Translations under genes and position numbers: made by a program
NCBI RefSeq assembly: GCF_003696265.1
Contig: NZ_RFFH01000010.1
Span: 33,263 to 97,262, forward strand
Source of the DNA: Nocardia stercoris
GTDB taxonomy: Bacteria; Actinomycetota; Actinomycetes; Mycobacteriales; Mycobacteriaceae
Reading direction: 5' to 3'
Length of the DNA: 64,000 bases
Notes under the pieces: generated by a model
Told to the model about the DNA's origin: nothing
Database searches by the model: none
The model's input: the letters and a program-made list of their open reading frames with translations, nothing else
In this document: in pieces, positions 45,203-53,893 of the stretch
Numbering within the stretch: the first letter of the stretch is position 1
Layout: each line of letters opens with the position of its first letter

Positions 45203-46039
45203 ATGACTGGACTGCTGGCCGGTAAGACCGTCCTGATCACCGGCATCATCACCGACTCGTCGATCGCGTTCCACGCCGCCAAGGTGGCGCAGGAGCAGGG
45301 CGCCAAGGTGCTCATCACCGGGATCCCGGAACGGCTGCGGCTGATCGACCGGATCGCCAAGCGGCTGCCGCAGGAGGTGCCGCCCGCGATCGGTCTCGAC
45401 GTGACCAGCGAGGACGACCTGGCCGGTCTCGCCGACAAGCTGCGTGTGCTGGCGCCCGAGGGCATCGACGGTGTGCTGCACTCGATCGCGTTCGCGCCCC
45501 GCTCGATCATGGGCCCCGGTGCCGCCGCGTTCCTCGACGGCCCGGCGCCCGACGTCTCCAAGGCGTTCGAGATCTCCGCGTGGAGCTACGCCTCGCTCGC
45601 CCGCGCGGTGCTGCCGGTGATGAACGGCGGCGGCTCGCTGGTCGGCATGGACTTCGACCCGCGCACCGCGATGCCCTACTACAACTGGATGGGTGTGGCC
45701 AAGGCCGCGCTGGAATCGGTGAACCGGTACGTGGCGCGAGAGGTGGGCGCGGCGAAGAAGATCCGCTCCAACTTGATCGCGGCCGGCCCGATCAAGACCC
45801 TGGCCGCGAAGGCCATCGCGGGCACCGCGACCGACGACGCCAAGCAGCTCAGCCAGCTGGACACCTATTGGGACGGCGCCTCGCCGATCGGCTGGGACGC
45901 CGACGACCCGACCGTGGTCGCGAAGTCCATCGTCGCGCTGCTGTCGGACTGGCTGCCCGGCACCACCGGTTCGATCATCTACGTCGACGGTGGCGCCAGC
46001 CACAACACCTGGTTCCCGGAGAACTTCACCGGCAACTGA
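45203..46039 (+). CDS. inhA: Enoyl-ACP reductase InhA
   Basis: 278-residue NADH-dependent enoyl-ACP reductase, last step of the FAS-II cycle and the target of isoniazid in mycobacteria. Features: LITGIITDSSIAFH, DVTSEDDLAGL, LHSIAFAPRSIMG with Ser94 conserved at the isoniazid-resistance position, and Tyr160/Lys167 (MPYYNWMGVAKAALESVN). An internal SALAAGPIKTLA equivalent (AAGPIKTLAAKAIAG) confirms FabI-type. It follows fabG1 by 81 bp. A RBS-like GAGGAG precedes the ATG. No isoniazid resistance-type change is seen at Ser94. Confidence 0.97.
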   Translation: MTGLLAGKTVLITGIITDSSIAFHAAKVAQEQGAKVLITGIPERLRLIDRIAKRLPQEVPPAIGLDVTSEDDLAGLADKLRVLAPEGIDGVLHSIAFAPRSIMGPGAAAFLDGPAPDVSKAFEISAWSYASLARAVLPVMNGGGSLVGMDFDPRTAMPYYNWMGVAKAALESVNRYVAREVGAAKKIRSNLIAAGPIKTLAAKAIAGTATDDAKQLSQLDTYWDGASPIGWDADDPTVVAKSIVALLSDWLPGTTGSIIYVDGGASHNTWFPENFTGN

Positions 46040-46046
46040 TCTCGGG

Positions 46047-46085
46047 ACGGCCGCCCGGTACCCGGTTCGGGTACCGGGCGGCCGT
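46047..46085 (+). terminator. Perfect 17-bp hairpin between inhA and hemH
   Basis: 46047-46063 pairs without mismatch with 46069-46085; the loop is GGTTC. It is 8 bases after the inhA stop and followed by TTCTCGG, a short U-poor tail. It should end or attenuate transcription before hemH. Confidence 0.75.
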
Positions 46086-46121
46086 TCTCGGTGTTCGACG
46101 GCGTTTCACCTGGAGGTTGGC

Positions 46122-47189
46122 ATGACCTACGACGCACTGTTGCTGCTGTCCTTCGGCGGACCGGAGCGGCGGGAGGACGTGATCCCGTTCCTGGAGAACG
46201 TGACTCGCGGGCGCGGGGTACCGCCGGAGCGGTTGGCCGAGGTCGCCGAGCACTACTACCACTTCGGCGGGGTGTCGCCGATCAACGCGGCCAACCGCGC
46301 GATCATCACCGCGATCGAAGCCGAGTTCCGGCGGCGCGGAATCGAGCTGCCGGTGTATTTCGGTAATCGCAACTGGCACCCGATGATCGAGGCCACGGTC
46401 GGCGAAATGGCTGGCGCCGGAATCGGTTCCGCGCTGGTGTTCCCGACCTCGGCGTGGGGTGGGTACTCGGGATGCCGACAGTACGACGAGGACATCGCCC
46501 GGGCGCGCACGGCGGTCGGCGCGGACGCGCCCGCCCTGACGAAACTGCGCCAGTACTTCGATCATCCGGCGTTGATCCACGCCTTCGAGGACGCGATCCG
46601 GGTGGCGGTCGAGGAGATCCCCGCGGATCGTCGCGACGATATCCGCCTGGTGTTCACCGCCCACTCGATCCCCGACGCGGCCGATATCGCCGCCGGCCCG
46701 CCCGCCGACGGTGGCCGCCTCTACAGCCGACAGGTCGCCGAGGCCGCCCGATTGTGTGCCGCCGGAATCGGTTTCGCGGAATACGATGTGGTCTGGCAGT
46801 CGCGTTCCGGTCCGCCGCAGGTGCCGTGGCTGGCCCCCGACATCCTCGATCACCTCGACGCGCTGGCCGCCGACGGTGTGCGCGCGGTCGTGGTGTGCCC
46901 GGTCGGCTTCGTCTCCGACCATCTCGAGGTGATCTGGGACCTCGACAACGAGGCGAGCGCGCGAGCCGCCGAGCACGGGATGGCCTTCGCGCGCGCCGCC
47001 ACCCCCGGCACCGACCGGCGCTTCCCGGAACTGGTCGCCGACCTGGTGGAAGAGCATCTTTCCGGCGCCGAACCGAAGCGTCTGGGCGCGGTGCCCGGCT
47101 ACGGCTGCACGGTCGACGGCGCGTTGTGCGCGGTCGGCTGCTGCGAACCGGCCCGGCGGCGGCCGCCGGGCGCGACGCAGCCCGGCTGA
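46122..47189 (+). CDS. hemH: Ferrochelatase (coproporphyrin type)
   Basis: 355 residues. Inserts Fe2+ into coproporphyrin III in the actinobacterial route (CpfC). Seen: LLLLSFGGPERREDVIPFLENVTRGRGVPPERL at the N-terminus, the metal-site His in TAHSIP, and the ligands of the [2Fe-2S] cluster typical of actinobacterial enzymes: SGCRQYDED internally and CTVDGALCAVGCC at the C-terminus. ATG at 46122 after GGAGGTTGG. Mycobacteria have the same order inhA-hemZ(hemH). Confidence 0.94.
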   Translation: MTYDALLLLSFGGPERREDVIPFLENVTRGRGVPPERLAEVAEHYYHFGGVSPINAANRAIITAIEAEFRRRGIELPVYFGNRNWHPMIEATVGEMAGAGIGSALVFPTSAWGGYSGCRQYDEDIARARTAVGADAPALTKLRQYFDHPALIHAFEDAIRVAVEEIPADRRDDIRLVFTAHSIPDAADIAAGPPADGGRLYSRQVAEAARLCAAGIGFAEYDVVWQSRSGPPQVPWLAPDILDHLDALAADGVRAVVVCPVGFVSDHLEVIWDLDNEASARAAEHGMAFARAATPGTDRRFPELVADLVEEHLSGAEPKRLGAVPGYGCTVDGALCAVGCCEPARRRPPGATQPG

Positions 47190-47237
47190 TCCTCGGATCG
47201 GGCGACCGTCGGCGCCGCCGCTGCCGGTGCGCTTCGT

Positions 47238-47768
47238 TCAGTGATGCGCCGGTGTGCGGGTTGCCATCGGTTGGGCGGCCGGCCTGCGGTACAGGAACCC
47301 GTGCAGGAGCCGCACCCACACACTCCAGCGGGCGGGTGTCGCCGGTGGGTGGCCGACGGCGGTGGCGGTGCGGTCCAGGAGTTCCTCGATGACCGCGTCG
47401 TGGCACCAGCGGATGACCAGGGCCCAGGCGAGGCGGCCGGTGAGGTTGCGCGGGCGGGCGACGACGATGTGCCGGACCAGGCAGCGGTCCGGTCCGAGGT
47501 CGAGGATGTCGAAGGCGTGCCAGCCGTCGAACGGGGTGCGCGGGCCGAAGGCGAATTCGGCGCGGCGTCCGGTCTGATAGGCGGTGCAGGAGTAGCGGAT
47601 TCGGCCGTGGCCGCCGTCCGCACCGACCGCGAGCGGGCGGTCCAGGACCATCGGCGGCCAGTTCGGTGTGGGCCAGAGCGGATTGCCGGGTTCGGCGACG
47701 CCGTCGAGCAGCGGGCCGACCCGGGTGGCGGGGACGGGCAGGACGCGCTGATGCGAATTGCAGATCAT
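47238..47768 (-). CDS. SRPBCC-like (DUF-type) hypothetical protein
   Basis: 176 residues from the ATG at 47768, preceded by AGAGGG. Pattern of a START/SRPBCC-like lipid- or ligand-binding fold: TRRAEFAFGPRTPFDGWHAFDILDLGPDRCLVRHIVVARPRN, followed by a C-terminal amphipathic helix LTGRLAWALVIRWCHDAVIEELLDR. No signal peptide. It is divergent from a TetR gene, with two palindromic operators in the shared promoter, so it is very likely TetR-controlled. A GTG at 47774 is an alternative start. Function unknown. Confidence 0.75.
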   Translation of the reverse strand: MICNSHQRVLPVPATRVGPLLDGVAEPGNPLWPTPNWPPMVLDRPLAVGADGGHGRIRYSCTAYQTGRRAEFAFGPRTPFDGWHAFDILDLGPDRCLVRHIVVARPRNLTGRLAWALVIRWCHDAVIEELLDRTATAVGHPPATPARWSVWVRLLHGFLYRRPAAQPMATRTPAHH

Positions 47769-47780
47769 GGTCACCCTCTT

Positions 47781-47822
47781 CCATACGGCACCGTACGGTG
47801 CTGTCCATACGGTAACGTATGG
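47781..47822. promoter_or_regulatory. Two tandem TetR operators
   Basis: Two related inverted repeats: CCATACG-GCAC-CGTACGG (47781-47798, one mismatch in the arms) and CCATACG-GTAA-CGTATGG (47805-47822, perfect 7-bp arms), 24 bp apart. They fill the 58-bp gap between the divergent SRPBCC-like and TetR genes, and the second overlaps the TetR ribosome site region, so repression of both genes is expected. Confidence 0.8.
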
Positions 47823-47826
47823 AACC

Positions 47827-48390
47827 GTGGCCGGGAAGAGTCGATCGAGACTGGGGCGCGACGACTGGATCGCGGCGGCCCTGACTGCGCTGGCCGCGGG
47901 TGGCCCGGCCGCCGTGGCCGTCGAACCGCTCGCCGCCCGGTTGGGCGCCACCAAGGGCAGCGCGTACTGGCACTTCGCGAATCGCGACGACCTGCTGCGG
48001 GCGGCGCTCGAGCGTTGGGAGGCCGACGAGACCGACGCCGTCATCGCGGTGGTGGAGGTCGAATCCGATCCGGGTGCGCGGCTGCGGGCGCTGCTGGCGC
48101 GGGCTTTCGCGCGACCCGACCACAATCTGGCCGCGGCCCTGGCGGGGTCGGCGGATCCGGTGGTCGTGGCGGTGCTGACCCGAGTGACCGAACGGCGCAT
48201 CGACTACCTGACCACGTTGTTCGCCGACGCGGGGTTCCCGCCGGCGGCGGCGCGCGACCGCGCGGTGCTGATCTACTCGGCCTATCTGGGGGCCGCTCAG
48301 CTGTGGCGGACGGTGCCGACGGCATTACCGTCCACCGATTCGGCGTGGGAACACTTTCTCGCGCAAGCGGATTCGATGCTGCTGCGCTGA
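47827..48390 (+). CDS. TetR-family transcriptional regulator
   Basis: 187 residues from a GTG at 47827. N-terminal HTH: DDWIAAALTALAAGGPAAVAVEPLAARLGATKGSAYWHFANRDDLLRAAL. A typical TetR C-terminal helical domain follows, rich in Ala and Leu. An open frame upstream (to 47758) overlaps the operators and is not family-like. Two palindromes just upstream are its probable sites, implying autoregulation and control of the divergent SRPBCC-like gene. Confidence 0.88.
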   Translation: MAGKSRSRLGRDDWIAAALTALAAGGPAAVAVEPLAARLGATKGSAYWHFANRDDLLRAALERWEADETDAVIAVVEVESDPGARLRALLARAFARPDHNLAAALAGSADPVVVAVLTRVTERRIDYLTTLFADAGFPPAAARDRAVLIYSAYLGAAQLWRTVPTALPSTDSAWEHFLAQADSMLLR

Positions 48391-48664
48391 GCGCTGCTAT
48401 GGTCGCGCGAACCGGGCGGGGGAAGTGAAACACCCCCTACACAGAGCAGTCCCCGGTATATGTCGGTCGATTCCTTTGTCTCGGTCGTCGCCGAGGAGTT
48501 CGACCGGCTCTGCCGGGGGCCTGGCCGAAAGTGCGATGAGAGCTTTGGAGTCGTCCGACGTCTCCGGCGGTTCTTCCACTCTCCGCTGCTTTCGGTGTAC
48601 TACCAGTGTCCTCCGAAATCGTCGCCAGTCAATAGCTGGAGCTCATGATTCTCAAGATTTTCGT

Positions 48665-49249
48665 TCAGCCACGTGGCTGGATGCTGCCGATTCCCAGCAG
48701 GATCACCTTGCCGCTACAAGTTTGCTGGTTGCGTAGGGTGACGAACATGGTGCGGGCGTCGTCGGGCGGATAGATCCGTAGGCCGGTGACGTCGACCGGA
48801 TCGCACTCGTCGGCCGGGACACTGCTGTAGTCGACCACTCGCAGCCGGGACTGGGCGAAACCGCCGGGGGTCAGCGTGACCTGTGGTGCGGTGGCACCGT
48901 CGCGGTCGGCCGGCGGCCCGACGGGGTCGCCGTCGGGGCCGTCCGCGTAGGACACGCCCGGGAAGCCCTGCATGGTGCAGGTCCGGGATCCGCTGTCGGT
49001 GAAGACGAGCTGCAGTGTGGTGGTGTCGCCGTCGGTGTCCGCGCGGCCCAGCGTTGCCGACAGATCGCTCGTCGTGCATTCCGGGGCCACGGCCGCCGAG
49101 GACAGGATGTTCGACCCCGCGGGAAGGGTGCTGTCCGGCGTCGGGCGGCCGGTAATGGGTGCCGCCGACTTGGCCGCTGGGCCGGCGCACGCCGCGACGG
49201 CGATCGCCGCCGGAATCAGCAGCCATGCGGCCGCATCACGAAGCCGCAT
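48665..49249 (-). CDS. DUF4232 lipoprotein (first of pair)
   Basis: 194-residue lipoprotein: signal peptide ending in VAAC (Cys21), a short linker, and a DUF4232 domain (CTTSDLSATLG, LQLVFTDSGSRTCTMQGFPGVSYADG, CDPVDVTGLRIYPPDD). DUF4232 proteins are secreted beta-rich actinobacterial domains of unknown role. RBS GGAGGAGGTG is very strong. A paralogue follows upstream (49349-49984), same strand. Confidence 0.88.
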   Translation of the reverse strand: MRLRDAAAWLLIPAAIAVAACAGPAAKSAAPITGRPTPDSTLPAGSNILSSAAVAPECTTSDLSATLGRADTDGDTTTLQLVFTDSGSRTCTMQGFPGVSYADGPDGDPVGPPADRDGATAPQVTLTPGGFAQSRLRVVDYSSVPADECDPVDVTGLRIYPPDDARTMFVTLRNQQTCSGKVILLGIGSIQPRG

Positions 49250-49348
49250 CGGCACACCTCCTCCAGAACCTGCTCCGGAGACGATATTCGACCGCGGACC
49301 GAGTGGCGGACCGAATGGTCGCAAATGTCCGCCTGTGCGACAGCTCGG

Positions 49349-49984
49349 CTACATCGGCTGGACCGGGCGGACCGTGAGCAGATGCATCGGGCCGGTGCAG
49401 ATCTTGCGATCCCAGGGCAGCGCCAGCGAGTCGGTGTTGTCCGGCGGGTAGACCCGCAGGTGGTCGGTGGATTTCGGCGCGCACGTGTCCGGGTAGTTCT
49501 GCCAGTTCGAGGTGAACAACAGGAACTGGGCGGCGCCGCCCGGGGCGAGGGTGACCGGGACTACCTTCGCGAGCGAGCTGGTGTCGCGGTCGGCGGGCGC
49601 GCCGACCGGGTCGCCGGTCGCGCCGACGGTCTGCGACACTCCGGCGTAGCCCTGCATCACGCAGGCGGCCGGGCCCGTATTGGTGAAGATCAGTTGTGCC
49701 ACAAAGGTTCCCATGCCGCCGTGGTCGCCGCCGTTGTCGCCCTGGGACAGGGTCAGCTGGGCGGTTCGGCACACCGGAGTACCGCCGGCGGTCTGCGGTG
49801 CGGCGCCGTTAGCGGTGGGTGTGCCGGTGGAACCGGGCGAACCGCCGGTCCCGGTCGGGGCTGCCGCGCCGGTGACCACCGTGACCGTGGTCGGCCCGGA
49901 GGACGGGATATCGCCCTCGCATCCGGTCAGCGCGAATGTCCCGGCCAGGGCGAGCAGAACCGCCGTCGTCGAGTAGCGCGTCAT
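49349..49984 (-). CDS. DUF4232 lipoprotein (second of pair)
   Basis: 211-residue lipoprotein: lipobox LTGC (Cys22), a Gly/Thr-rich linker (about 30-65), and a DUF4232 domain (CRTAQLTLS, AQLIFTNTGPAACVMQGYAGVSQTVG, KSTDHLRVYPPDN). It matches its neighbour in fold-level features (MQGxxGVS, VYPPD, a Cys near the beginning and near the end) but not closely in sequence, suggesting an old duplication. Both are transcribed from the minus strand with 99 bp between. Confidence 0.88.
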   Translation of the reverse strand: MTRYSTTAVLLALAGTFALTGCEGDIPSSGPTTVTVVTGAAAPTGTGGSPGSTGTPTANGAAPQTAGGTPVCRTAQLTLSQGDNGGDHGGMGTFVAQLIFTNTGPAACVMQGYAGVSQTVGATGDPVGAPADRDTSSLAKVVPVTLAPGGAAQFLLFTSNWQNYPDTCAPKSTDHLRVYPPDNTDSLALPWDRKICTGPMHLLTVRPVQPM

Positions 49985-50132
49985 GTGCCGTCTCCCTCCT
50001 GCGATGCGACCGCCGGGGTGGTCGACCGTCCCGTCGGCGGCCGGTGTGCCACGGTGGCCTGTTGCCCGTTCATCGCGTGTACTCGGAGCTGCGTTAATCT
50101 CGGCGCGCCGGACCGGGATCGGTTCCTGCCGT

Positions 50133-50903
50133 TCAGAATTCGACGTCCGTGGGAACTCGCGAGTAGATGGTCGGGTAGCCCGGCGTGGCGATGCCGTGCG
50201 ACCAGGCGCAGAGGCCGACGACCTTGCCGTCGACCAGGATCGGTCCGCCGCTGTCGTATTCGGCGGTGTCAGCGGTGGTGGAACCGGCGCACAGCTGCGT
50301 GGCCGGGTCGAAATCGGTTCCGTAGGAGGCACAGCCGTCCTCGGCGAGCAGCGGCACCGTGGCACTGCGCAGCAGCGGATTGCCGTCGTCGGTCTCGGTG
50401 GCACCCCAGCCCAGGACGGTCGCCGTGGAACCGTGTGCGGTTCCGACCGGTGCGGTCGGTCCGGGGATCGTCCGGTCCAGGCGCAGAATCGCGACATCGT
50501 GGTGGAAGTCGACGTCACCGTCGTCGAACAGTCCGGCCCGGAACCGTGGATCCATCCGGATCTCGGTGACATGCGCCGTGGTGCCCTCGGTGCTCTCGAG
50601 GTTGCTGCGGCCGAAGGTGACCGTGATCAGGTGCGGGAAGGCCAGCCCGACCGCCGCGCAGTGGGCGGCGGTCAGCACCTCGTCCGGTGTGATGAGGACA
50701 CCACCGCAGAAGTTGCCACCCGGGCGCAGGGGGAAGATCGGGGTGCCGATCGCCGCGAGCCACGGGTAGTCCGATGCGGTGGCCGGCGTGCCGCCGTACA
50801 CCGTGTGCGCCGGCCCGGATACGAGCGCCTGCGCCGGTGCGGCGGCTAACGCCGAGCCGAGCACGGCGACCGCGAGGAGTGCGGCGCGAACGGATGAGCG
50901 CAT
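50133..50903 (-). CDS. Secreted trypsin-like serine protease (S1) with Tyr at position 193
   Basis: 256 residues. Signal peptide ending AQALV/SGPAHT. Catalytic triad His81 (TAAHC), Asp136 (HHDVAIL) and Ser218 (DSGGP). Asp212 falls at chymotrypsin position 189, predicting trypsin-like Arg/Lys specificity. Cysteines at 66/82 and 191/205/232 fit the usual disulfides. The residue before DSGGP, normally the oxyanion-hole Gly193, is Tyr216, an unusual change. It may be active with altered inhibitor handling, or a weakened enzyme. It ends with NVYTRV-like TIYSRVPTDVEF, slightly shorter than most family members. Confidence 0.88.
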   Translation of the reverse strand: MRSSVRAALLAVAVLGSALAAAPAQALVSGPAHTVYGGTPATASDYPWLAAIGTPIFPLRPGGNFCGGVLITPDEVLTAAHCAAVGLAFPHLITVTFGRSNLESTEGTTAHVTEIRMDPRFRAGLFDDGDVDFHHDVAILRLDRTIPGPTAPVGTAHGSTATVLGWGATETDDGNPLLRSATVPLLAEDGCASYGTDFDPATQLCAGSTTADTAEYDSGGPILVDGKVVGLCAWSHGIATPGYPTIYSRVPTDVEF

Positions 50904-51049
50904 GGGCTACCACCTTTGCGGGGTACGGATCCGTCGGCATATTGAAGCAGATACGCGGGCTGCACGTGGTGCCTCGGGCGATTGCCGGGCGCGATGTGGG
51001 GCGCGTGCGCCGGCCCGAAGCTGTCGGTGCCCGGGTCTATGTTCCCACT

Positions 51050-51541
51050 ATGACATCGTGGAGTGAATTCCGCCGCGCGGCCCCGCGAATCGGCGCGATC
51101 TTCGAACGGCGCCATGCCGCGACCGGGCAACTGTGCCTGCTGGCCACCACCCGTTCCGACGGCTATCCGCGGATCAGCCCGATCGAGCCGACGATCTTCG
51201 AGGACGAACTGTGGCTGGTAGGCATGCCCGGCACCACCAAGTTCCGCGACCTGGGCCGCGACCCCCGGTTCTGCCTGCACACCGCCACCGTCGACACCCA
51301 GGTGGGCGACGGTGACGCGAAGCTCTTCGGCACCGTATACCACGTCGAGGACCGGGAACGGCAGGCCCGCTGGGCCCAGGATTTGTTCGACCGCACCGGA
51401 TTCGACACCCGCGCAGAGGTTTTCGATCCGTTCTACGCGGTGGACGTCACCGGCGCCTCGGCGGTGGAACTGACCGACGGCCACCTCGAGATCGTGATCT
51501 GGAAGCCGGGGGAAGAGGAACGCGTGGTGCGTAAGCACTGA
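51050..51541 (+). CDS. Pyridoxamine 5'-phosphate oxidase-like flavin protein
   Basis: 163-residue split-barrel protein of the PPOX/FMN-binding family, common in mycobacteria and Nocardia (F420- or FMN-binding, small-molecule reductases). Motifs: GQLCLLATTRSDGYPRISPIEPTIFEDELWLVGMPGTTKFRDLGRDPRFCLHTA, and a final EIVIWKPGEEERVVRKH. The ATG at 51050 lies after CCCGGGTCTATG in a short leader; the frame is open upstream to 50774 without conservation. Ligand and reaction are not predictable. Confidence 0.85.
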   Translation: MTSWSEFRRAAPRIGAIFERRHAATGQLCLLATTRSDGYPRISPIEPTIFEDELWLVGMPGTTKFRDLGRDPRFCLHTATVDTQVGDGDAKLFGTVYHVEDRERQARWAQDLFDRTGFDTRAEVFDPFYAVDVTGASAVELTDGHLEIVIWKPGEEERVVRKH

Positions 51542-51567
51542 CCGCGGTACGGAGGGATACGACCCGG

Positions 51568-52401
51568 TCAGGTGCCGGGCGATTCCCGGGGTGCGACCGG
51601 TGCGTGGATCGCCGCCAGGCGGGCGGCGCGGATCGCGTTCCACAGCGGGCGCAGCAGTGTCTCCTGGGCCGCCATGGCGCTGGCCGAACTCGGTGCCGAG
51701 GCGGGCTCGCGCTGCGCCACGGTGAGAATGGCCGCCACGTGGTCGGCGCTGTCGAGGATGCGCCGGGCCCGCAGCGGGACCGTGTCGGGGTAGGTGTGGC
51801 GGGCGTATTCGGCGAGCTCGGCCTCGATGAGCTCGCGCGGGTCGCCGCCGCCGCTGCGATCGGTGGTGTGCAACCGGGCCAGCGCCTCGGCCGCGTCGCG
51901 CACCGCCCGGCGCATGGCGAATTCGGCTTCGCCCAAAGGCATATCGGGCTCGGTGCCGGCCGGGACCGCGGTGCGGTAGACGGTCCACTGCAGGGTGCTG
52001 TCGTCGATCCACTGCGGCACCACGCCGGTGCCCTCCCCGCCGGGCGCGCCGAGCACGATGCCTTCCTCGGCTTCCATTGCGGCGGCGGCGAATTCGCCGC
52101 CGGGCGGCAGGCCGCGGACGTCGCCGGGCACCGGCAGCACCAGCCGGACCCGGGCGCCGGCGGGCGTGCGCGCCTCGCGAATCAGCTTGAGCAGCGCCAT
52201 GATCCCGGGACCGGACGCCGCGGGCAGGATCTCCCCACCGGGCCACGGCAGGCCGGTGTGTCCTCCGGTGACCGGGTCGCCCGCCGCCACCAGCTGGCGC
52301 GGCGCCCAGGCGCGCAGTGCGTCCAGCACATCGTCGGGGGCGCTGCGACCGGCCAACCAGGACTCGGCCCAGGCTGTCAGCGTCGCACTGGGAGAACACA
52401 T
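51568..52401 (-). CDS. Hypothetical protein (277 aa)
   Basis: 277 residues from the ATG at 52401, preceded by GGGAGAA. Mixed alpha/beta composition with several Gly/Pro turns (VTGGHTGLPWPGGEILPAASGP, LVLPVPGDVRGLPPGGEFAAAAM) and a C-terminal helix-rich segment. No recognised domain, no signal peptide, no membrane helix. The longer open frame to 52911 is an artefact of the DUF3097 gene's other frame. Position between PPOX-like and DUF3097 genes gives no functional hint. Confidence 0.7.
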   Translation of the reverse strand: MCSPSATLTAWAESWLAGRSAPDDVLDALRAWAPRQLVAAGDPVTGGHTGLPWPGGEILPAASGPGIMALLKLIREARTPAGARVRLVLPVPGDVRGLPPGGEFAAAAMEAEEGIVLGAPGGEGTGVVPQWIDDSTLQWTVYRTAVPAGTEPDMPLGEAEFAMRRAVRDAAEALARLHTTDRSGGGDPRELIEAELAEYARHTYPDTVPLRARRILDSADHVAAILTVAQREPASAPSSASAMAAQETLLRPLWNAIRAARLAAIHAPVAPRESPGT

Positions 52402-52469
52402 GATTCGAGCATAACTACGCCGTTGCCTGGTCAGTGCCGGGTGGCCGGACTGCAACCGGTAATCGGGAC

Positions 52470-53300
52470 CTAGTGGTCCGGGGTTTCGTCCTCGGTGACG
52501 AAATCGATGAGTCGTTCGACCGCGCCGATCAACGGCGATTCCAGGTCGCGGAACGAGTCGACCGCCGCGTAGACGCGCCGCCACCCGTCCTGCGGCGTGC
52601 CCCAGCCCAGCCGGCGGCAGACCCCCATCTTCCAGTCTTCCCCGCGCGGTACTTGCGGCCACTCCCGGATCCCCACCGCCTGCGGCCGCACCGCCTGCCA
52701 CACGTCGATATAGGGGTGGCCGGTGACCAGGACGTGCGGCCCGAGCCCGGTGGTCAGGCCGGTCTCCTTGGACCCGGTGACCAGATGGTCGACCAGGACG
52801 CCGACCCGCCGACCGGGGCCCGGATCGAAGGCACTGAGCCGGGTCGCGAGGTTGTCCAGGCCCTCGAGCTGCTCGACCACGACCCCCTCCACCCGCAGGT
52901 CGTGACCCCACACCCGTTCGACCAGGGCCGCGTCGTGCACGCCCTCGACCCAGATCCGGGCCGCCCGCGCGACCCGGGCGCGCAATCCCTCGACCCGGGT
53001 GGACCCGGACGCGGACCGGGTGGGTGCGGCCGGCGCGGCGGCCCGGGGGCGAGTCAGGGTGACCGGTTGCCCGTCGATCAGGAACGCCGCCTCCCGCATC
53101 GCGAACAACCGGACCCGGCCGTTGCGGTCCTCGAGTTTGACGAAGTCGCCGTCGTAGGTGCGTTCGAAACCGACCACCGCACCGCAGAATCCGGTCGCCG
53201 CGTCCTCGGCGACGAGATCGCGGTCGGCCGCCACCTGCGGCACGACCCGCTTGCGGGTGCGGCTGTGGCCGCCGAAGATGTCACCGTAGTCCCCACTCAC
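52470..53300 (-). CDS. DUF3097 protein (Rv1486c-like)
   Basis: 276 residues from a GTG at 53300. DUF3097 hallmarks: SGDYGDIFGGHSRTRKRVVPQVAADRDLVAEDAATGFCGAVVGFERT, AREAAFLIDGQPVTL-like AMREAAFLIDGQPVTL, a WVEGVHDAALVERVWGHDLRVEGVVVEQLEG Toprim-like segment, and HPYIDVWQAVRP. The family has a Toprim-related core (DHLV, HPYID). Mycobacterial Rv1486c occupies the same position between hemH and the NfeD/SPFH genes. Function unknown. Confidence 0.9.
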   Translation of the reverse strand: MSGDYGDIFGGHSRTRKRVVPQVAADRDLVAEDAATGFCGAVVGFERTYDGDFVKLEDRNGRVRLFAMREAAFLIDGQPVTLTRPRAAAPAAPTRSASGSTRVEGLRARVARAARIWVEGVHDAALVERVWGHDLRVEGVVVEQLEGLDNLATRLSAFDPGPGRRVGVLVDHLVTGSKETGLTTGLGPHVLVTGHPYIDVWQAVRPQAVGIREWPQVPRGEDWKMGVCRRLGWGTPQDGWRRVYAAVDSFRDLESPLIGAVERLIDFVTEDETPDH

Positions 53301-53407
53301 ACCGTCGAAAATACCGGCAGGGCACGACAACCCGTAGCGCGCGACACGTCGGGCCGGGTTGATCCACCCGGCCCGTTCGGACCGGGCAACGGGGTACGGT
53401 TGATGAT

Positions 53408-53839
53408 GTGGCCGCAATCGTGTGGCTGGTCGCGGGGATCCTGCTCACGGCAGCCGAGATACTCACCGGTGACTTCACGCTGCTCATGCTGGGCGGTGCC
53501 GCGCTGGTGACGGCGGGCGTCGCGGGCGTCTTCGATCCGCCGCTGGTGGTCGACGCGCTGGTGTTCGGCGCCGCGGGGCTGAGCCTGCTGTTGCTGGTTC
53601 GCCCGATGATGTTGCGCCGCTTCACCGGGGGTCAACCGCAGCTCACCAATACTGCCGCCTTGCCGGGTCGCTCCGCGACCGTCCTCGAACAGGTCGACGC
53701 GCACGGCGGCCGGATCAAGATCGGTGGCGAGGTGTGGAGCGCGATCCCGATGGACTCCACGGAGCTGTACGCCGCGGGGGAGACCGTCTTCGTCATGAAG
53801 ATCGACGGCGCCCACGCGGTCGTCTGGAAGGGCGTGTAG
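53408..53839 (+). CDS. NfeD-like membrane protein (Rv1487-like)
   Basis: 143 residues, GTG start. Two or three membrane segments (VWLVAGILLTAAEILTGDFTLLMLGGAALVTAGVAG; LVFGAAGLSLLLLV) and a C-terminal OB-fold domain (LPGRSATVLEQVDAHGGRIKIGGEVWSAIP), typical of NfeD proteins, which partner with stomatin/SPFH proteins. In mycobacteria the SPFH gene (Rv1488) follows directly; here it is 5.3 kb away. Confidence 0.9.
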   Translation: MAAIVWLVAGILLTAAEILTGDFTLLMLGGAALVTAGVAGVFDPPLVVDALVFGAAGLSLLLLVRPMMLRRFTGGQPQLTNTAALPGRSATVLEQVDAHGGRIKIGGEVWSAIPMDSTELYAAGETVFVMKIDGAHAVVWKGV

Positions 53840-53893
53840 GGCGCTCACGCGCAGACATGCCGCGCCGCCTGAACGACGGCATCGCGCGGCGGG

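Noticed and set aside
48391..48664. Short ORFs (62 and 103 codons) between TetR and DUF4232 genes
   Set aside because: No conserved-looking sequence, no good start signals; left as non-coding.
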